Positions 28,638 to 37,917 of a stretch of 64,000 nucleotides of DNA are shown here, piece by piece (within the stretch, counting starts at the first letter, position 1; the number at the start of each line of letters is the position of its first letter). The stretch lies in NCBI GenBank assembly GCA_900604495.1, contig UWOR01000003.1, positions 1 through 64,000 on the forward strand, given 5' to 3'. A program made the position numbers and the translations under genes. Below the pieces are notes generated by a model. The model searched no databases, was not told where the DNA came from, and saw only the letters and a program-made list of their open reading frames with translations. Source of the stretch: Desulfovibrio sp. Marseille-P6017. GTDB lineage: Bacteria; Bacillota_A; Clostridia; Peptostreptococcales; Peptostreptococcaceae.

Positions 28638-31600
28638 ATGAGCAATAAATTTGTTCATCTTCATGTTCATACAGAATATAGCTTACTTGATGGTTTTTCA
28701 AGACTAAAGAAACTTATAAAAAGATGTAAAGAACTTAATATGGATGCAATAGCAATAACAGACCATGGATGTATGTTTGGGGCTATAGATTTTTATAAAG
28801 CTGCAAAAAAGGAAGGTATAAAACCTATAATAGGTTGTGAGGTTTATACAGCCGCTCGTAGCTTAAATGATAAAGATCCAAATTATGATAAGTCACAAGG
28901 ACATCTAGTTTTATTAGCTGAGAATATGACAGGTTATCAAAATTTAATAAAGATGGTTTCAAAGTCATATGTAGAAGGATTTTATTATAAACCAAGAGTA
29001 GACATGGAGGAGCTTAGACAACACAGTGAAGGAATTATAGCATTATCAGCATGTTTAGCAGGAGATGTTTCTCAAGCTCTTATGGATAGAAACTATGAAA
29101 AAGCTAAAAAGCTTACACTTGAATATAGAGATATATTTGGAAAAGATAATTATTTTTTAGAAATACAGGATCATAACTTACCAGAGCAGAAAGAAGTAAA
29201 TGCTGGAATTATAAAATTATCTAGAGAATTAGATATACCATTAGTTGCAACTAATGATTTACATTATGTAAATAAAGAAGACTCTAAAATACACGATATA
29301 CTTATGTGTATTCAAATGGGGAAAACTGTAGATGATCCAACCAGAATGAGATTTGGTAGCGATGAATTTTATCTTAAGTCTAGAGAAGAGATGGAGGAAA
29401 TATTCCCATATGCAATAGATGCACTGGATAATACAGTTAAAATAGCACAAAGGTGTAATGTAGAGTTTGACTTTAATACTATACACCTTCCTAATTATGA
29501 TGTACCAGAAGGTTATACAACACACAGTTATTTAAGAGAGCTTTGCTTTAAAGGTCTAAAAGAAAGATATGATAACCCAAATGAAGAAGTAATTGAAAGA
29601 TTAAATTATGAACTTGGTGTTATAGAAAAAATGGGATATGTTGAATATTTCTTAATAACTTGGGATTTTATAAATTATGCAAAAGAAAATAACATAATGG
29701 TTGGTCCAGGTCGTGGTAGTGCGGCTGGTTCCATTGTTGCATATACTTTGAAAATAACAGATATAGATCCAATTAAATACTCATTACTTTTTGAACGCTT
29801 CTTAAACCCAGAGCGTGTATCTATGCCAGATATAGATATAGACTTCTGTTATGAAAGAAGAGAAGAAGTTATAGATTATGTTAAAAGAAAATATGGAGAA
29901 GATCATGTTGCACAGATAATTACATTTGGAACAATGGGTGCAAAAGCAGCTATAAGGGATGTTGGTAGAGTATTAGATATACCTTATAATAAGGTTGATA
30001 GGATTGCAAAAGAAATACCTTTTGCACTAGGTATGACTATAGATAAGGCATTGGATACAAATCCAAATTTAAGGGAAATGTATGAAGGTGATGCAGAAAC
30101 AAAAGAAATAATTGATATTTCAAAATCAATAGAAGGAATGCTAAGACATGCATCTACACATGCAGCAGGAGTTGTTATATCTAAAAAACCAGTTGATGAA
30201 TATGTTCCACTATACAAACATCAAGATGCAATAACTACACAATTTACAATGACTACATTAGAAGAATTAGGTCTATTAAAGATGGACTTTCTTGGGCTTA
30301 GAACTTTAACAGTTATAAGAGATGCATTAGATTTAATAGAAAAAAACTATGGAAGAAAAATTGATTTTTCAAAAATGGATTATGATGACCCTAAAGTTTA
30401 TGAGCTTTTATCATCAGGTAATACATTAGGAGTATTCCAGTTAGAAAGTGCTGGTATGAGAAGTTTCATGAAACAACTTAAGCCAGATAACTTTGAAGAT
30501 ATAGTTGCCGGAATTTCATTATATAGACCAGGTCCTATGGATTCTATACCAACATATATAGAAAATAAAAATAATCCAGATAAAGTAACGTATATTCATG
30601 AATCATTAAGGCCTATAATGGAGGTAACTTATGGATGTTTAGTTTATCAAGAGCAAGTAATGCAGGTTGTTAGAGATTTAGGTGGTTATACTTATGGTCG
30701 TAGTGACTTGGTTAGAAGAGCCATGGGTAAAAAGAAAATGGATGTAATGGAAGAGGAAAGACAATATTTTATTTACGGAAAGAAAGATGATAATGGAGAA
30801 ACTGAGATAACTGGATGTATAGCAAATGGCATTCCAGAAGATGTAGCTAATAAAATATTTGATGATATGATAGATTTTGCAAAATATGCATTTAATAAGT
30901 CTCATGCTGCTGCTTATGGCGTATTATCTTATGAAACCGCATATCTAAAAGCTCATTATCCAGTAGAGTTTATGGCTGCATTAATAACAAGTGTTATGGG
31001 AAATACTGATAAAGTTGTTGAATATATAAGAGAGTGTAATGCTTTAGGAATAGAAGTTTTAAAGCCTGATATAAATAAAAGTTTTGGAAAATTTTCAGTT
31101 GAAGGTAATAATATTAGATTTGGATTAGCAGCAGTAAAAAATGTTGGGGTTAACGTAATAAATAACATAATAAATGAAAGAGAAATAAATGGTATATTCG
31201 GAGACTTTGTAGATTTAGTAAAAAGGTTAGACTCAAAAGATACAAATAAAAGAGTACTAGAAAGTTTAATTAAATGTGGAGCTTTTGATAATATAAGTCA
31301 AAATAGAGCGAGTTTAATGGCGGGGTATGAAAGTTTATTAGATAGTATTTCTATGGATAGAAAGAAAAACGTTCAAGGTCAAATATCTTTATTTGATGCA
31401 TTTGGATCAAGTGAAGAGACTGAACAATTTCAGGAAATATATACTATGCCAAAGTATGATGAATATGAAGAAAGAGAGAAGTTAAGCTTAGAAAAAGAAG
31501 TTTTAGGTATGTATGTAAGTGGACATCCTTTATCTCAATATAAAAAAGAATTAGAAAGAAATACATCAATGGACAATGGAAAATTAAATTCTTTAAAAGA

Positions 31601-32153
31601 AGATGAAGAAACTTATTTTAGCTTAGACGAAAGAGAAGTTATAATGGGTGGAATGGTAGTGAACAAAACTATTAAAACTACTAAACGTAACGATATTATG
31701 GCATTTATAGAATTGGAAGATTTATATGGAACAATAGAAATAATAGTATTTCCTCAGATTTTACAAAAATATAATACTATGCTAAATGAAGATAATATAA
31801 TATATGTCAAAGGACGATTAAGTATAAAAGAAGGGGAAAATGCGAAAATTATTGCTAAAGACTTTAAAGATATAAATGATAAAAGTAACTTTGCAGAAGA
31901 TGGAAATTATAGAGCAAAAAAATCAACAAAAACAGGATTATATTTGAAAGTTGATAGTTTTAACAATAAAATATTAGTAGATAATATATTATCTGTAGTG
32001 GATAATTATAAAGGCAATGAATCCGTATACCTATATGCAGAAGATACAAAGCAACTATATAAGTGGAATGGCGTATTTGTAAATATAAATAAAAATGTAA
32101 TAGATAAGTTAGAAAACTTACTATCGAAAGAAAATGTAAAGGTAAAAATGTAA
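28638..32153 (+). CDS. dnaE: DNA polymerase III alpha subunit
   Basis: A 1171-residue C-family replicative polymerase of the DnaE type. It begins with a PHP domain (HLHVHTEYSLLDG), then shows GPGRGSAAGSIVAY and the catalytic PDIDIDFCYERREEV, a helix-hairpin-helix region and an OB domain near the C terminus (GGMVVNKTIKTTKRN). GGGAGGTGAT before ATG 28638 sets the start; the ATG at 28602 lacks a ribosome-binding site. Clostridia usually also have PolC, which is not in the window. Confidence 0.97.
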   Translation: MSNKFVHLHVHTEYSLLDGFSRLKKLIKRCKELNMDAIAITDHGCMFGAIDFYKAAKKEGIKPIIGCEVYTAARSLNDKDPNYDKSQGHLVLLAENMTGYQNLIKMVSKSYVEGFYYKPRVDMEELRQHSEGIIALSACLAGDVSQALMDRNYEKAKKLTLEYRDIFGKDNYFLEIQDHNLPEQKEVNAGIIKLSRELDIPLVATNDLHYVNKEDSKIHDILMCIQMGKTVDDPTRMRFGSDEFYLKSREEMEEIFPYAIDALDNTVKIAQRCNVEFDFNTIHLPNYDVPEGYTTHSYLRELCFKGLKERYDNPNEEVIERLNYELGVIEKMGYVEYFLITWDFINYAKENNIMVGPGRGSAAGSIVAYTLKITDIDPIKYSLLFERFLNPERVSMPDIDIDFCYERREEVIDYVKRKYGEDHVAQIITFGTMGAKAAIRDVGRVLDIPYNKVDRIAKEIPFALGMTIDKALDTNPNLREMYEGDAETKEIIDISKSIEGMLRHASTHAAGVVISKKPVDEYVPLYKHQDAITTQFTMTTLEELGLLKMDFLGLRTLTVIRDALDLIEKNYGRKIDFSKMDYDDPKVYELLSSGNTLGVFQLESAGMRSFMKQLKPDNFEDIVAGISLYRPGPMDSIPTYIENKNNPDKVTYIHESLRPIMEVTYGCLVYQEQVMQVVRDLGGYTYGRSDLVRRAMGKKKMDVMEEERQYFIYGKKDDNGETEITGCIANGIPEDVANKIFDDMIDFAKYAFNKSHAAAYGVLSYETAYLKAHYPVEFMAALITSVMGNTDKVVEYIRECNALGIEVLKPDINKSFGKFSVEGNNIRFGLAAVKNVGVNVINNIINEREINGIFGDFVDLVKRLDSKDTNKRVLESLIKCGAFDNISQNRASLMAGYESLLDSISMDRKKNVQGQISLFDAFGSSEETEQFQEIYTMPKYDEYEEREKLSLEKEVLGMYVSGHPLSQYKKELERNTSMDNGKLNSLKEDEETYFSLDEREVIMGGMVVNKTIKTTKRNDIMAFIELEDLYGTIEIIVFPQILQKYNTMLNEDNIIYVKGRLSIKEGENAKIIAKDFKDINDKSNFAEDGNYRAKKSTKTGLYLKVDSFNNKILVDNILSVVDNYKGNESVYLYAEDTKQLYKWNGVFVNINKNVIDKLENLLSKENVKVKM

Positions 32154-32212
32154 GTAAAAAAATAAAAAAAAATAAATGCTTACAATAGTATAAAAAAATA
32201 ATAAAGATATGG

Positions 32213-32240
32213 TATAATATCAAAAAATAGATATTTTTTG
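32213..32240 (+). promoter_or_regulatory. pfkA-pyk promoter (extended -10) and leader hairpin
   Basis: TGGTATAAT (TATAAT at 32213-32218) is an extended -10 element; no clear -35 is seen. Immediately after, CAAAAAAT and ATTTTTTG form an 8-bp hairpin at 32221-32240 at the expected 5' end of the RNA, followed 45 bases later by a second hairpin. Confidence 0.6.
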
Positions 32241-32284
32241 GAGATTTTTAATTTTTTTACTCATGATGGGATAAAAAAAGAAAA

Positions 32285-32304
32285 TAGGGACATGTAATGT
32301 CCCT
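32285..32304 (+). promoter_or_regulatory. Leader hairpin before pfkA
   Basis: AGGGACAT pairs with ATGTCCCT around a GTA loop, 27 bases before the pfkA ATG. No T-run follows, so it is not a terminator. It could stabilise the mRNA or be an operator. Confidence 0.5.
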
Positions 32305-32315
32305 GTAAAAAGTAA

Positions 32316-33290
<975 letters not shown>

Positions 33291-33307
33291 TAATAGGAGG
33301 AATATAT

Positions 33308-35068
33308 ATGCTTAAGGATGTAAAAAGAACTAAAATAGTTTGTACACTAGGACCAGCTTCAGATTCTGAGGAAACATTAACACAGCTTGTAGAGAATGGG
33401 TTAAACGTTTGTAGATTTAACTTTTCTCATGGTTCACATGAAGAACATAAAGCAAGACTAGATGTAGCTAAAAAAGTTAGGGAAAAGCTAAATAAGCCAG
33501 TTGCTTTATTATTAGATACAAAGGGTCCTGAAATAAGAACAGGTCAATTTGCAGATCCAGAGGTTTTATTAGAAGAAGGAGATAAGTTTACTATAACAAT
33601 GAAAGATGTTGTAGGAACTAAGGAAATGTGTACAGTAAGCTACAAGGACCTTGTTAAAGATGTTACTGTAGGTGATATGATATTAATAGATGATGGCCTT
33701 GTTGGGCTTAGGGTTCAAGAAATAAACGGAGATGATATAGTTTGTTTAGTTGAGAACTCTGGAATAGTTAAAAATCATAAAGGGGTAAATGTACCAGGTG
33801 TAAAAATAAACTTACCAGCGATAACTCCAAAAGATATAAGTGATATAGAATTTGGTATAAGTCAAGGTATAGATTTTATAGCTGCATCTTTTGTAAGAAA
33901 AGCATCTGACGTATTAGCTATAAGAGAAATATTAGAAAAAAATAACGCTACATATATACAAATAATATCTAAGATAGAAAATCAAGAGGGGGTAGACAAC
34001 TTAGATGAAATATTAAAAGTGTCTGATGGTATAATGGTAGCTAGAGGAGACCTTGGAGTTGAAATACCAACTGAAGAAATGCCTATAGTTCAAAAAATGA
34101 TGATAAAGAAATGTAAAGAATTAGCTAAGCCAGTTATAACTGCTACTCAAATGCTTGATTCTATGATAAGAAATCCAAGACCAACAAGAGCAGAAGTAAC
34201 TGATGTTGCAAATGCAATATATGATGGAACTGATGCTATAATGTTATCAGGGGAAACTGCTGCAGGTAAATATCCAATAGAAGCAGTAAAAACTATGGCT
34301 ACAATAGCTAAAAGAACAGAACAAACTTTAGAATATTCAAAGTTATTAAAAGAAAATGCAACTAATCATGAAACAGTTACAGATGCAATAAGTTATGCAA
34401 CTTGTTCTACAGCAGTTTCATTAAATGCATCAGCAATAGTTACAGCTACATCTTCTGGATATACAGCAAGAATGGTATCTAAATTTAGACCTCAATCTCC
34501 AATAATAGCTGCAACTGCAGATGATAGAGTTATGAGACAATTAAATCTTAGTTGGGGAGTATACCCAGTTAAATCAGAATTAGCATCAAATACAGATGAG
34601 GTTATAGAAAACTCTATAGCTGCAGCTAAAGATGCTAAGTATGTAAATGATGGTGAATTAGTTGTAGTAACTGCTGGTGTACCAGTTGGTGTAAGTGGAA
34701 CTACTAATTTAATTAAAGTTCATGTAATGAGTGAAGAAATAGTTCAAGGAATCGGTGTAGGTAACAAAACTATTGAAGGTAATGTTCGTATAGTAAAATC
34801 AGGTGAAGCTTGTGAAGAGTTTAATGAAGGTGATATATTAGTAACAACTATGACTGATATAGAAATGAATCCTTATATAGAAAAAGCTGGAGCAATAGTT
34901 ACTGAAGAGGGTGGAATGACATCTCATGCAGCTATAGTTGGATTAAACCTAAATAAAGCTGTAGTTGTATCTGCATTTAATATACTTAAATTAGTTGAAA
35001 ATGGTGAGGTTGTTACTGTAGATGCTTCAAGAGGAGTTATATACAGAGGTTCTACAAGAGTTTTATAG
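33308..35068 (+). CDS. pyk: Pyruvate kinase with C-terminal PEP-utiliser-like domain
   Basis: A 586-residue pyruvate kinase, making ATP and pyruvate from PEP. The N terminus has KIVCTLGPASDS, the core has LLDTKGPEIRTG, ISKIENQEG and MVARGDLGVEIP. The last ~110 residues form an extra domain resembling the phosphohistidine domain of PEP synthase/EI (EEGGMTSHAAIVGL), as in many Bacillus and clostridial enzymes. It follows pfkA in the same transcript. Confidence 0.97.
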   Translation: MLKDVKRTKIVCTLGPASDSEETLTQLVENGLNVCRFNFSHGSHEEHKARLDVAKKVREKLNKPVALLLDTKGPEIRTGQFADPEVLLEEGDKFTITMKDVVGTKEMCTVSYKDLVKDVTVGDMILIDDGLVGLRVQEINGDDIVCLVENSGIVKNHKGVNVPGVKINLPAITPKDISDIEFGISQGIDFIAASFVRKASDVLAIREILEKNNATYIQIISKIENQEGVDNLDEILKVSDGIMVARGDLGVEIPTEEMPIVQKMMIKKCKELAKPVITATQMLDSMIRNPRPTRAEVTDVANAIYDGTDAIMLSGETAAGKYPIEAVKTMATIAKRTEQTLEYSKLLKENATNHETVTDAISYATCSTAVSLNASAIVTATSSGYTARMVSKFRPQSPIIAATADDRVMRQLNLSWGVYPVKSELASNTDEVIENSIAAAKDAKYVNDGELVVVTAGVPVGVSGTTNLIKVHVMSEEIVQGIGVGNKTIEGNVRIVKSGEACEEFNEGDILVTTMTDIEMNPYIEKAGAIVTEEGGMTSHAAIVGLNLNKAVVVSAFNILKLVENGEVVTVDASRGVIYRGSTRVL

Positions 35069-35077
35069 AGTTAACGA

Positions 35078-35092
35078 AATTGTCAGAAAATA
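35078..35092. promoter_or_regulatory. CodY-like box downstream of pyk
   Basis: AATTGTCAGAAAATA matches the CodY consensus AATTTTCWGAAAATT at 13 of 15 positions. It lies 10 bases after the pyk stop codon and upstream of the pyk terminator, so its role, if any, would be as an auxiliary site for the symporter gene. Confidence 0.4.
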
Positions 35093-35138
35093 CTTGAAAT
35101 AAATAGTAAATAATGGTAATATATATTTAAGTTGTTTA

Positions 35139-35180
35139 AGCCACTAGGTTGATAGTTAACTTAGTGGCTATTTTATACAA
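35139..35180 (+). terminator. Terminator of pfkA-pyk
   Basis: AGCCACTAGGTT pairs with AACTTAGTGGCT around a short loop, followed by ATTTTAT. Confidence 0.75.
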
Positions 35181-35182
35181 GT

Positions 35183-35197
35183 AATTTACAGAAAATT
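35183..35197. promoter_or_regulatory. CodY box upstream of the NSS symporter gene
   Basis: AATTTACAGAAAATT matches the CodY consensus at 14 of 15 positions, about 58 bases before the symporter ATG. CodY represses amino-acid uptake genes when branched-chain amino acids and GTP are plentiful, which fits a transporter. Confidence 0.65.
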
Positions 35198-35254
35198 TAG
35201 AAAAATAAAAACAATTTTATTGTATACAAATAGTTTAAAAAGGAGGGATATATA

Positions 35255-36820
35255 ATGACCGAAAGTAGAGAGAACTGGGGTTCAAAAATAGGTCTTATAT
35301 TAGCAATGGCAGGTAATGCTGTTGGGTTAGGGAATTTCTGGAGATTTCCGTATGTAGCTGCTTCAAATGGTGGCGGAGCATTTATGATACCATATTTTTT
35401 CGCATTAATAGTTATAGGAATACCTGTAATGTTAGTAGAGTGGAGTATAGGTCGCTATGGAGGTAAACATGGCCATGGTACATTGGGGCCAATGATGTAT
35501 ATACAAGCAAAACAAGCAATGTCACCTAAGAAGGCAATTATAGTTGGTTCTTTATGTGGAATGATAGCATTTGCAGTAACAATATTAGTTAACTCTTATT
35601 ATAATCATATAATAGGTTGGTCACTAGGATTTGCAGTACATTCATTACTTGGTACATATAAATCAGACCCGGGAGCATTCTTTGGGGCATATGTACAAGA
35701 TCCAAAGATGTTAGTATTTTGGGTAATTTCATTATCAATACTAGCAATAGCAGTAATGAAAGGAATACAAGATGGTATAGAATCATGGGCAAAAATAATG
35801 ATGCCAGTTCTTTATATATTTGGTATTATATTGGGGATAAGAGCTTTAACATTAGGATCACCAGTTAACCCTGACTGGAGTTCTTTAAAAGGTCTAAACT
35901 TCGTTTGGAATCCTGATTTTAGCCAACTATCATGGAGCTCAGCAATAGCTGCTGCAGGTCAGATATTCTTTACATTATCATTAGGAATGGGTATTATACA
36001 AAATTATGCATCATATTTAAAACCAGATGAAGATATAATAACAGCATCTGTAGCAACAGTATCATTAAATGAGTTTGCAGAAGTTGTATTAGGTGGTACA
36101 GCAGTTATTCCTATAGCATATGCATTTTTAGGTCCAGAAGGAATAAAGGGGAGTATAGGTTTAGCATTTATGGCATTACCGAATGTATTTAGTACAATGA
36201 CTGGTGGAGGAATATTTGGAGCATTATGGTTCTTACTGTTATTCTTCGCTGGAATAACATCTGCAATAGCAATGTATAATTATTTAGTTGCATTATTAGA
36301 AGAAGATGCAGGTATAAATAGAAAAAAAGGTGCTTGGATAGTTTTCATTGGATACTTAATAGTTGGAACACCAATAGCTTTAGAATCGGTTTTAACTAAG
36401 AGTGCAAATCTAATGTACTTTACAGAAGTTGATAACTGGATAGGAAACTATTTATTAATAGTTTTAGGTTTAATAGAGATTATAATTATCGGATGGTGTG
36501 TAAAAGATACTGCATTAGAAGAAATGAATAGAGGTGGATTATGGAAGGTACCAAAGTGGTTCTTTAGGTTATTCCATCAGTTCTTAACACCACTAACAAT
36601 AATAGCATTCTTATTCTTCTTTACAGTTGATTATGCAAAAGCTGGTAATTTTAATGTAATACCATCATATGTTGCGTCAACACCAGAGTTTATTCCTTGG
36701 GTAAACTTAGGGCGTGTAGTTGTATTTGTTGTTTTAGTAATAGGTTTTATTCAATCATATAAATCAATAAAAAGCAAATACACTAAAGAAATAGAAAGTA
36801 ATAAAGCAACTAATTTATAA
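35255..36820 (+). CDS. Neurotransmitter:sodium symporter (NSS) family amino-acid transporter
   Basis: A 521-residue sodium-coupled amino-acid transporter of the SNF/NSS (LeuT-fold) family with about 12 membrane segments. The N-terminal Na+/substrate site GNAVGLGNFWRFPYVAASNG is well conserved. Members of this type include MetP and other methionine/alanine importers. AAGGAGGG precedes the ATG, a CodY-like box lies upstream, and a 31-codon gene for a single-span peptide follows 13 bases after the stop codon, which supports the MetPS-type two-part system. The substrate is not fixed by sequence. Confidence 0.92.
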   Translation: MTESRENWGSKIGLILAMAGNAVGLGNFWRFPYVAASNGGGAFMIPYFFALIVIGIPVMLVEWSIGRYGGKHGHGTLGPMMYIQAKQAMSPKKAIIVGSLCGMIAFAVTILVNSYYNHIIGWSLGFAVHSLLGTYKSDPGAFFGAYVQDPKMLVFWVISLSILAIAVMKGIQDGIESWAKIMMPVLYIFGIILGIRALTLGSPVNPDWSSLKGLNFVWNPDFSQLSWSSAIAAAGQIFFTLSLGMGIIQNYASYLKPDEDIITASVATVSLNEFAEVVLGGTAVIPIAYAFLGPEGIKGSIGLAFMALPNVFSTMTGGGIFGALWFLLLFFAGITSAIAMYNYLVALLEEDAGINRKKGAWIVFIGYLIVGTPIALESVLTKSANLMYFTEVDNWIGNYLLIVLGLIEIIIIGWCVKDTALEEMNRGGLWKVPKWFFRLFHQFLTPLTIIAFLFFFTVDYAKAGNFNVIPSYVASTPEFIPWVNLGRVVVFVVLVIGFIQSYKSIKSKYTKEIESNKATNL

Positions 36821-36833
36821 GGAGATGATAGAT

Positions 36834-36929
36834 ATGACTAGTTCAGCATGGCTATTTATGGGATGTATATGGGCTGCTGTATTTACATCAATAGGAATAT
36901 CAATGAGAAAGATAATAAAAAATCAATAA
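36834..36929 (+). CDS. 31-residue NSS transporter small subunit (MetS-like)
   Basis: This very short gene encodes a single hydrophobic segment (SAWLFMGCIWAAVFTSIGIS) ending in a basic tail (MRKIIKNQ). AAGGAGATGATAGAT gives a good ribosome-binding site and spacing. It starts 13 bases after the NSS symporter stop. In Corynebacterium the small membrane peptide MetS is required for transport by the NSS protein MetP, and peptides of this type are commonly found after NSS genes. The match is by size, topology and context rather than strong sequence identity. Confidence 0.8.
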   Translation: MTSSAWLFMGCIWAAVFTSIGISMRKIIKNQ

Positions 36930-36935
36930 AATAGT

Positions 36936-36966
36936 TAGGGGTGTATTTATAATACACTCCTTTTAA
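36936..36966 (+). terminator. Terminator of the NSS operon
   Basis: AGGGGTGTAT pairs with ATACACTCCT around TTATA, followed by TTTT. Confidence 0.85.
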
Positions 36967-36996
36967 TTATCAAATGATATTTAGGAGGTGGGTTTA

Positions 36997-37692
36997 TTGA
37001 AGACAAATTTAATTTTAAGCACAATAAATCAATTACTAGAAGAGATAAATAAAACAAACATATTAAAATCAAAAAGTATCAAAAAGTATACTAAAGACTT
37101 AATAAAAGTAAAATCAAAATATGAGGTTTTAGAGATAGATGAAAAGCATAAAACTCAGTATAATAAAATGAATTCAAAGGGTATTGAATTATTAAAAGAA
37201 ATGACAAATTCTAAAAATAAAGTAAATGATATAGAGAAAAATTTAGAGGTATACATAAGATATTTAAATGCATCATTATATGATTTCCAAGAAAAAACTT
37301 TATATTTAAGGAAATATATAACAAGTTTTTTATTTTGCTCAATACTATTTTTAGCATTATCACCGCAGTTTTATGGATTTATTCTTCCGGTATTATTCTT
37401 CTTACCTATATATATGGGATTAAAGGGTGTAAAGCAAAGATCTATGACTGGATTTTATATGACAATGAGTGTTGTACCAATGGGTATAATGACGGCTGTG
37501 ACATGGATAAGGTATGGAATAAATGCAAAATCAAATTATGATGAATTTGTACAACTAATAGTTAATGATGGTGTATCTATAGAATTAGCAAGAAATTTAG
37601 TTTGGATAGGTCCTGTATTAGGAGTTTTATTATTAGGATTTTCTTTATTACAGATGTATAGAGGATTTAAAGCTAAAAATTTATTTATATAA
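36997..37692 (+). CDS. Coiled-coil membrane protein of unknown function (231 aa)
   Basis: I choose TTG 36997, eight bases after TTAGGAGG; a GTG at 36988 overlaps the ribosome-binding site. The first ~105 residues are polar, Lys/Glu-rich and look helical or coiled-coil (KSKYEVLEIDEKHKTQYNKM). The rest contains about four hydrophobic segments (SFLFCSILFLALSPQFYGFI, VLFFLPIYMGLKG, SVVPMGIMTAVTW and WIGPVLGVLLLGFSLLQMY). No signal peptide or known domain is recognised. It has its own terminators on both sides, so it is probably monocistronic. Confidence 0.75.
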   Translation: MKTNLILSTINQLLEEINKTNILKSKSIKKYTKDLIKVKSKYEVLEIDEKHKTQYNKMNSKGIELLKEMTNSKNKVNDIEKNLEVYIRYLNASLYDFQEKTLYLRKYITSFLFCSILFLALSPQFYGFILPVLFFLPIYMGLKGVKQRSMTGFYMTMSVVPMGIMTAVTWIRYGINAKSNYDEFVQLIVNDGVSIELARNLVWIGPVLGVLLLGFSLLQMYRGFKAKNLFI

Positions 37693-37725
37693 GATATTAC
37701 AATGTTTTTAGGTTAGGGATAAATC

Positions 37726-37758
37726 AAAAGTCACTAAAATAAATTTTAGTGACTTTTA
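37726..37758 (+). terminator. Terminator after the 231-aa membrane protein gene
   Basis: AAAAGTCACTAAAAT (37726-37740) pairs perfectly with ATTTTAGTGACTTTT (37743-37757); the inner pairs must open to form a loop. Confidence 0.85.
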
Positions 37759-37778
37759 TATATATAAATTAATTTATA

Positions 37779-37866
37779 TATAATGATTTGATTGTATTTA
37801 TATATACAAAGGTATTAAAAGTAAAGATTTATTTATATAAGGGCTTTATAAGCCTTTGTTTTTTTG
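37779..37866 (+). promoter_or_regulatory. Leader with a premature terminator before rlmCD
   Basis: TATAAT at 37779-37784 could start an RNA of about 75 nt that ends at a hairpin (AAGGGCTT 37839-37846 with AAGCCTTT 37850-37857) followed by GTTTTTTT. An upstream CAAAGG (37807-37812) can pair with CCTTTG in the 3' arm of the terminator and so could act as an antiterminator. The ATG of the methyltransferase gene follows about 50 bases later. Confidence 0.45.
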
Positions 37867-37917
37867 GTAAAATAAATTCTTGTAGTTTCTTAAATAATAT
37901 GTACGGAGGATTAACCT

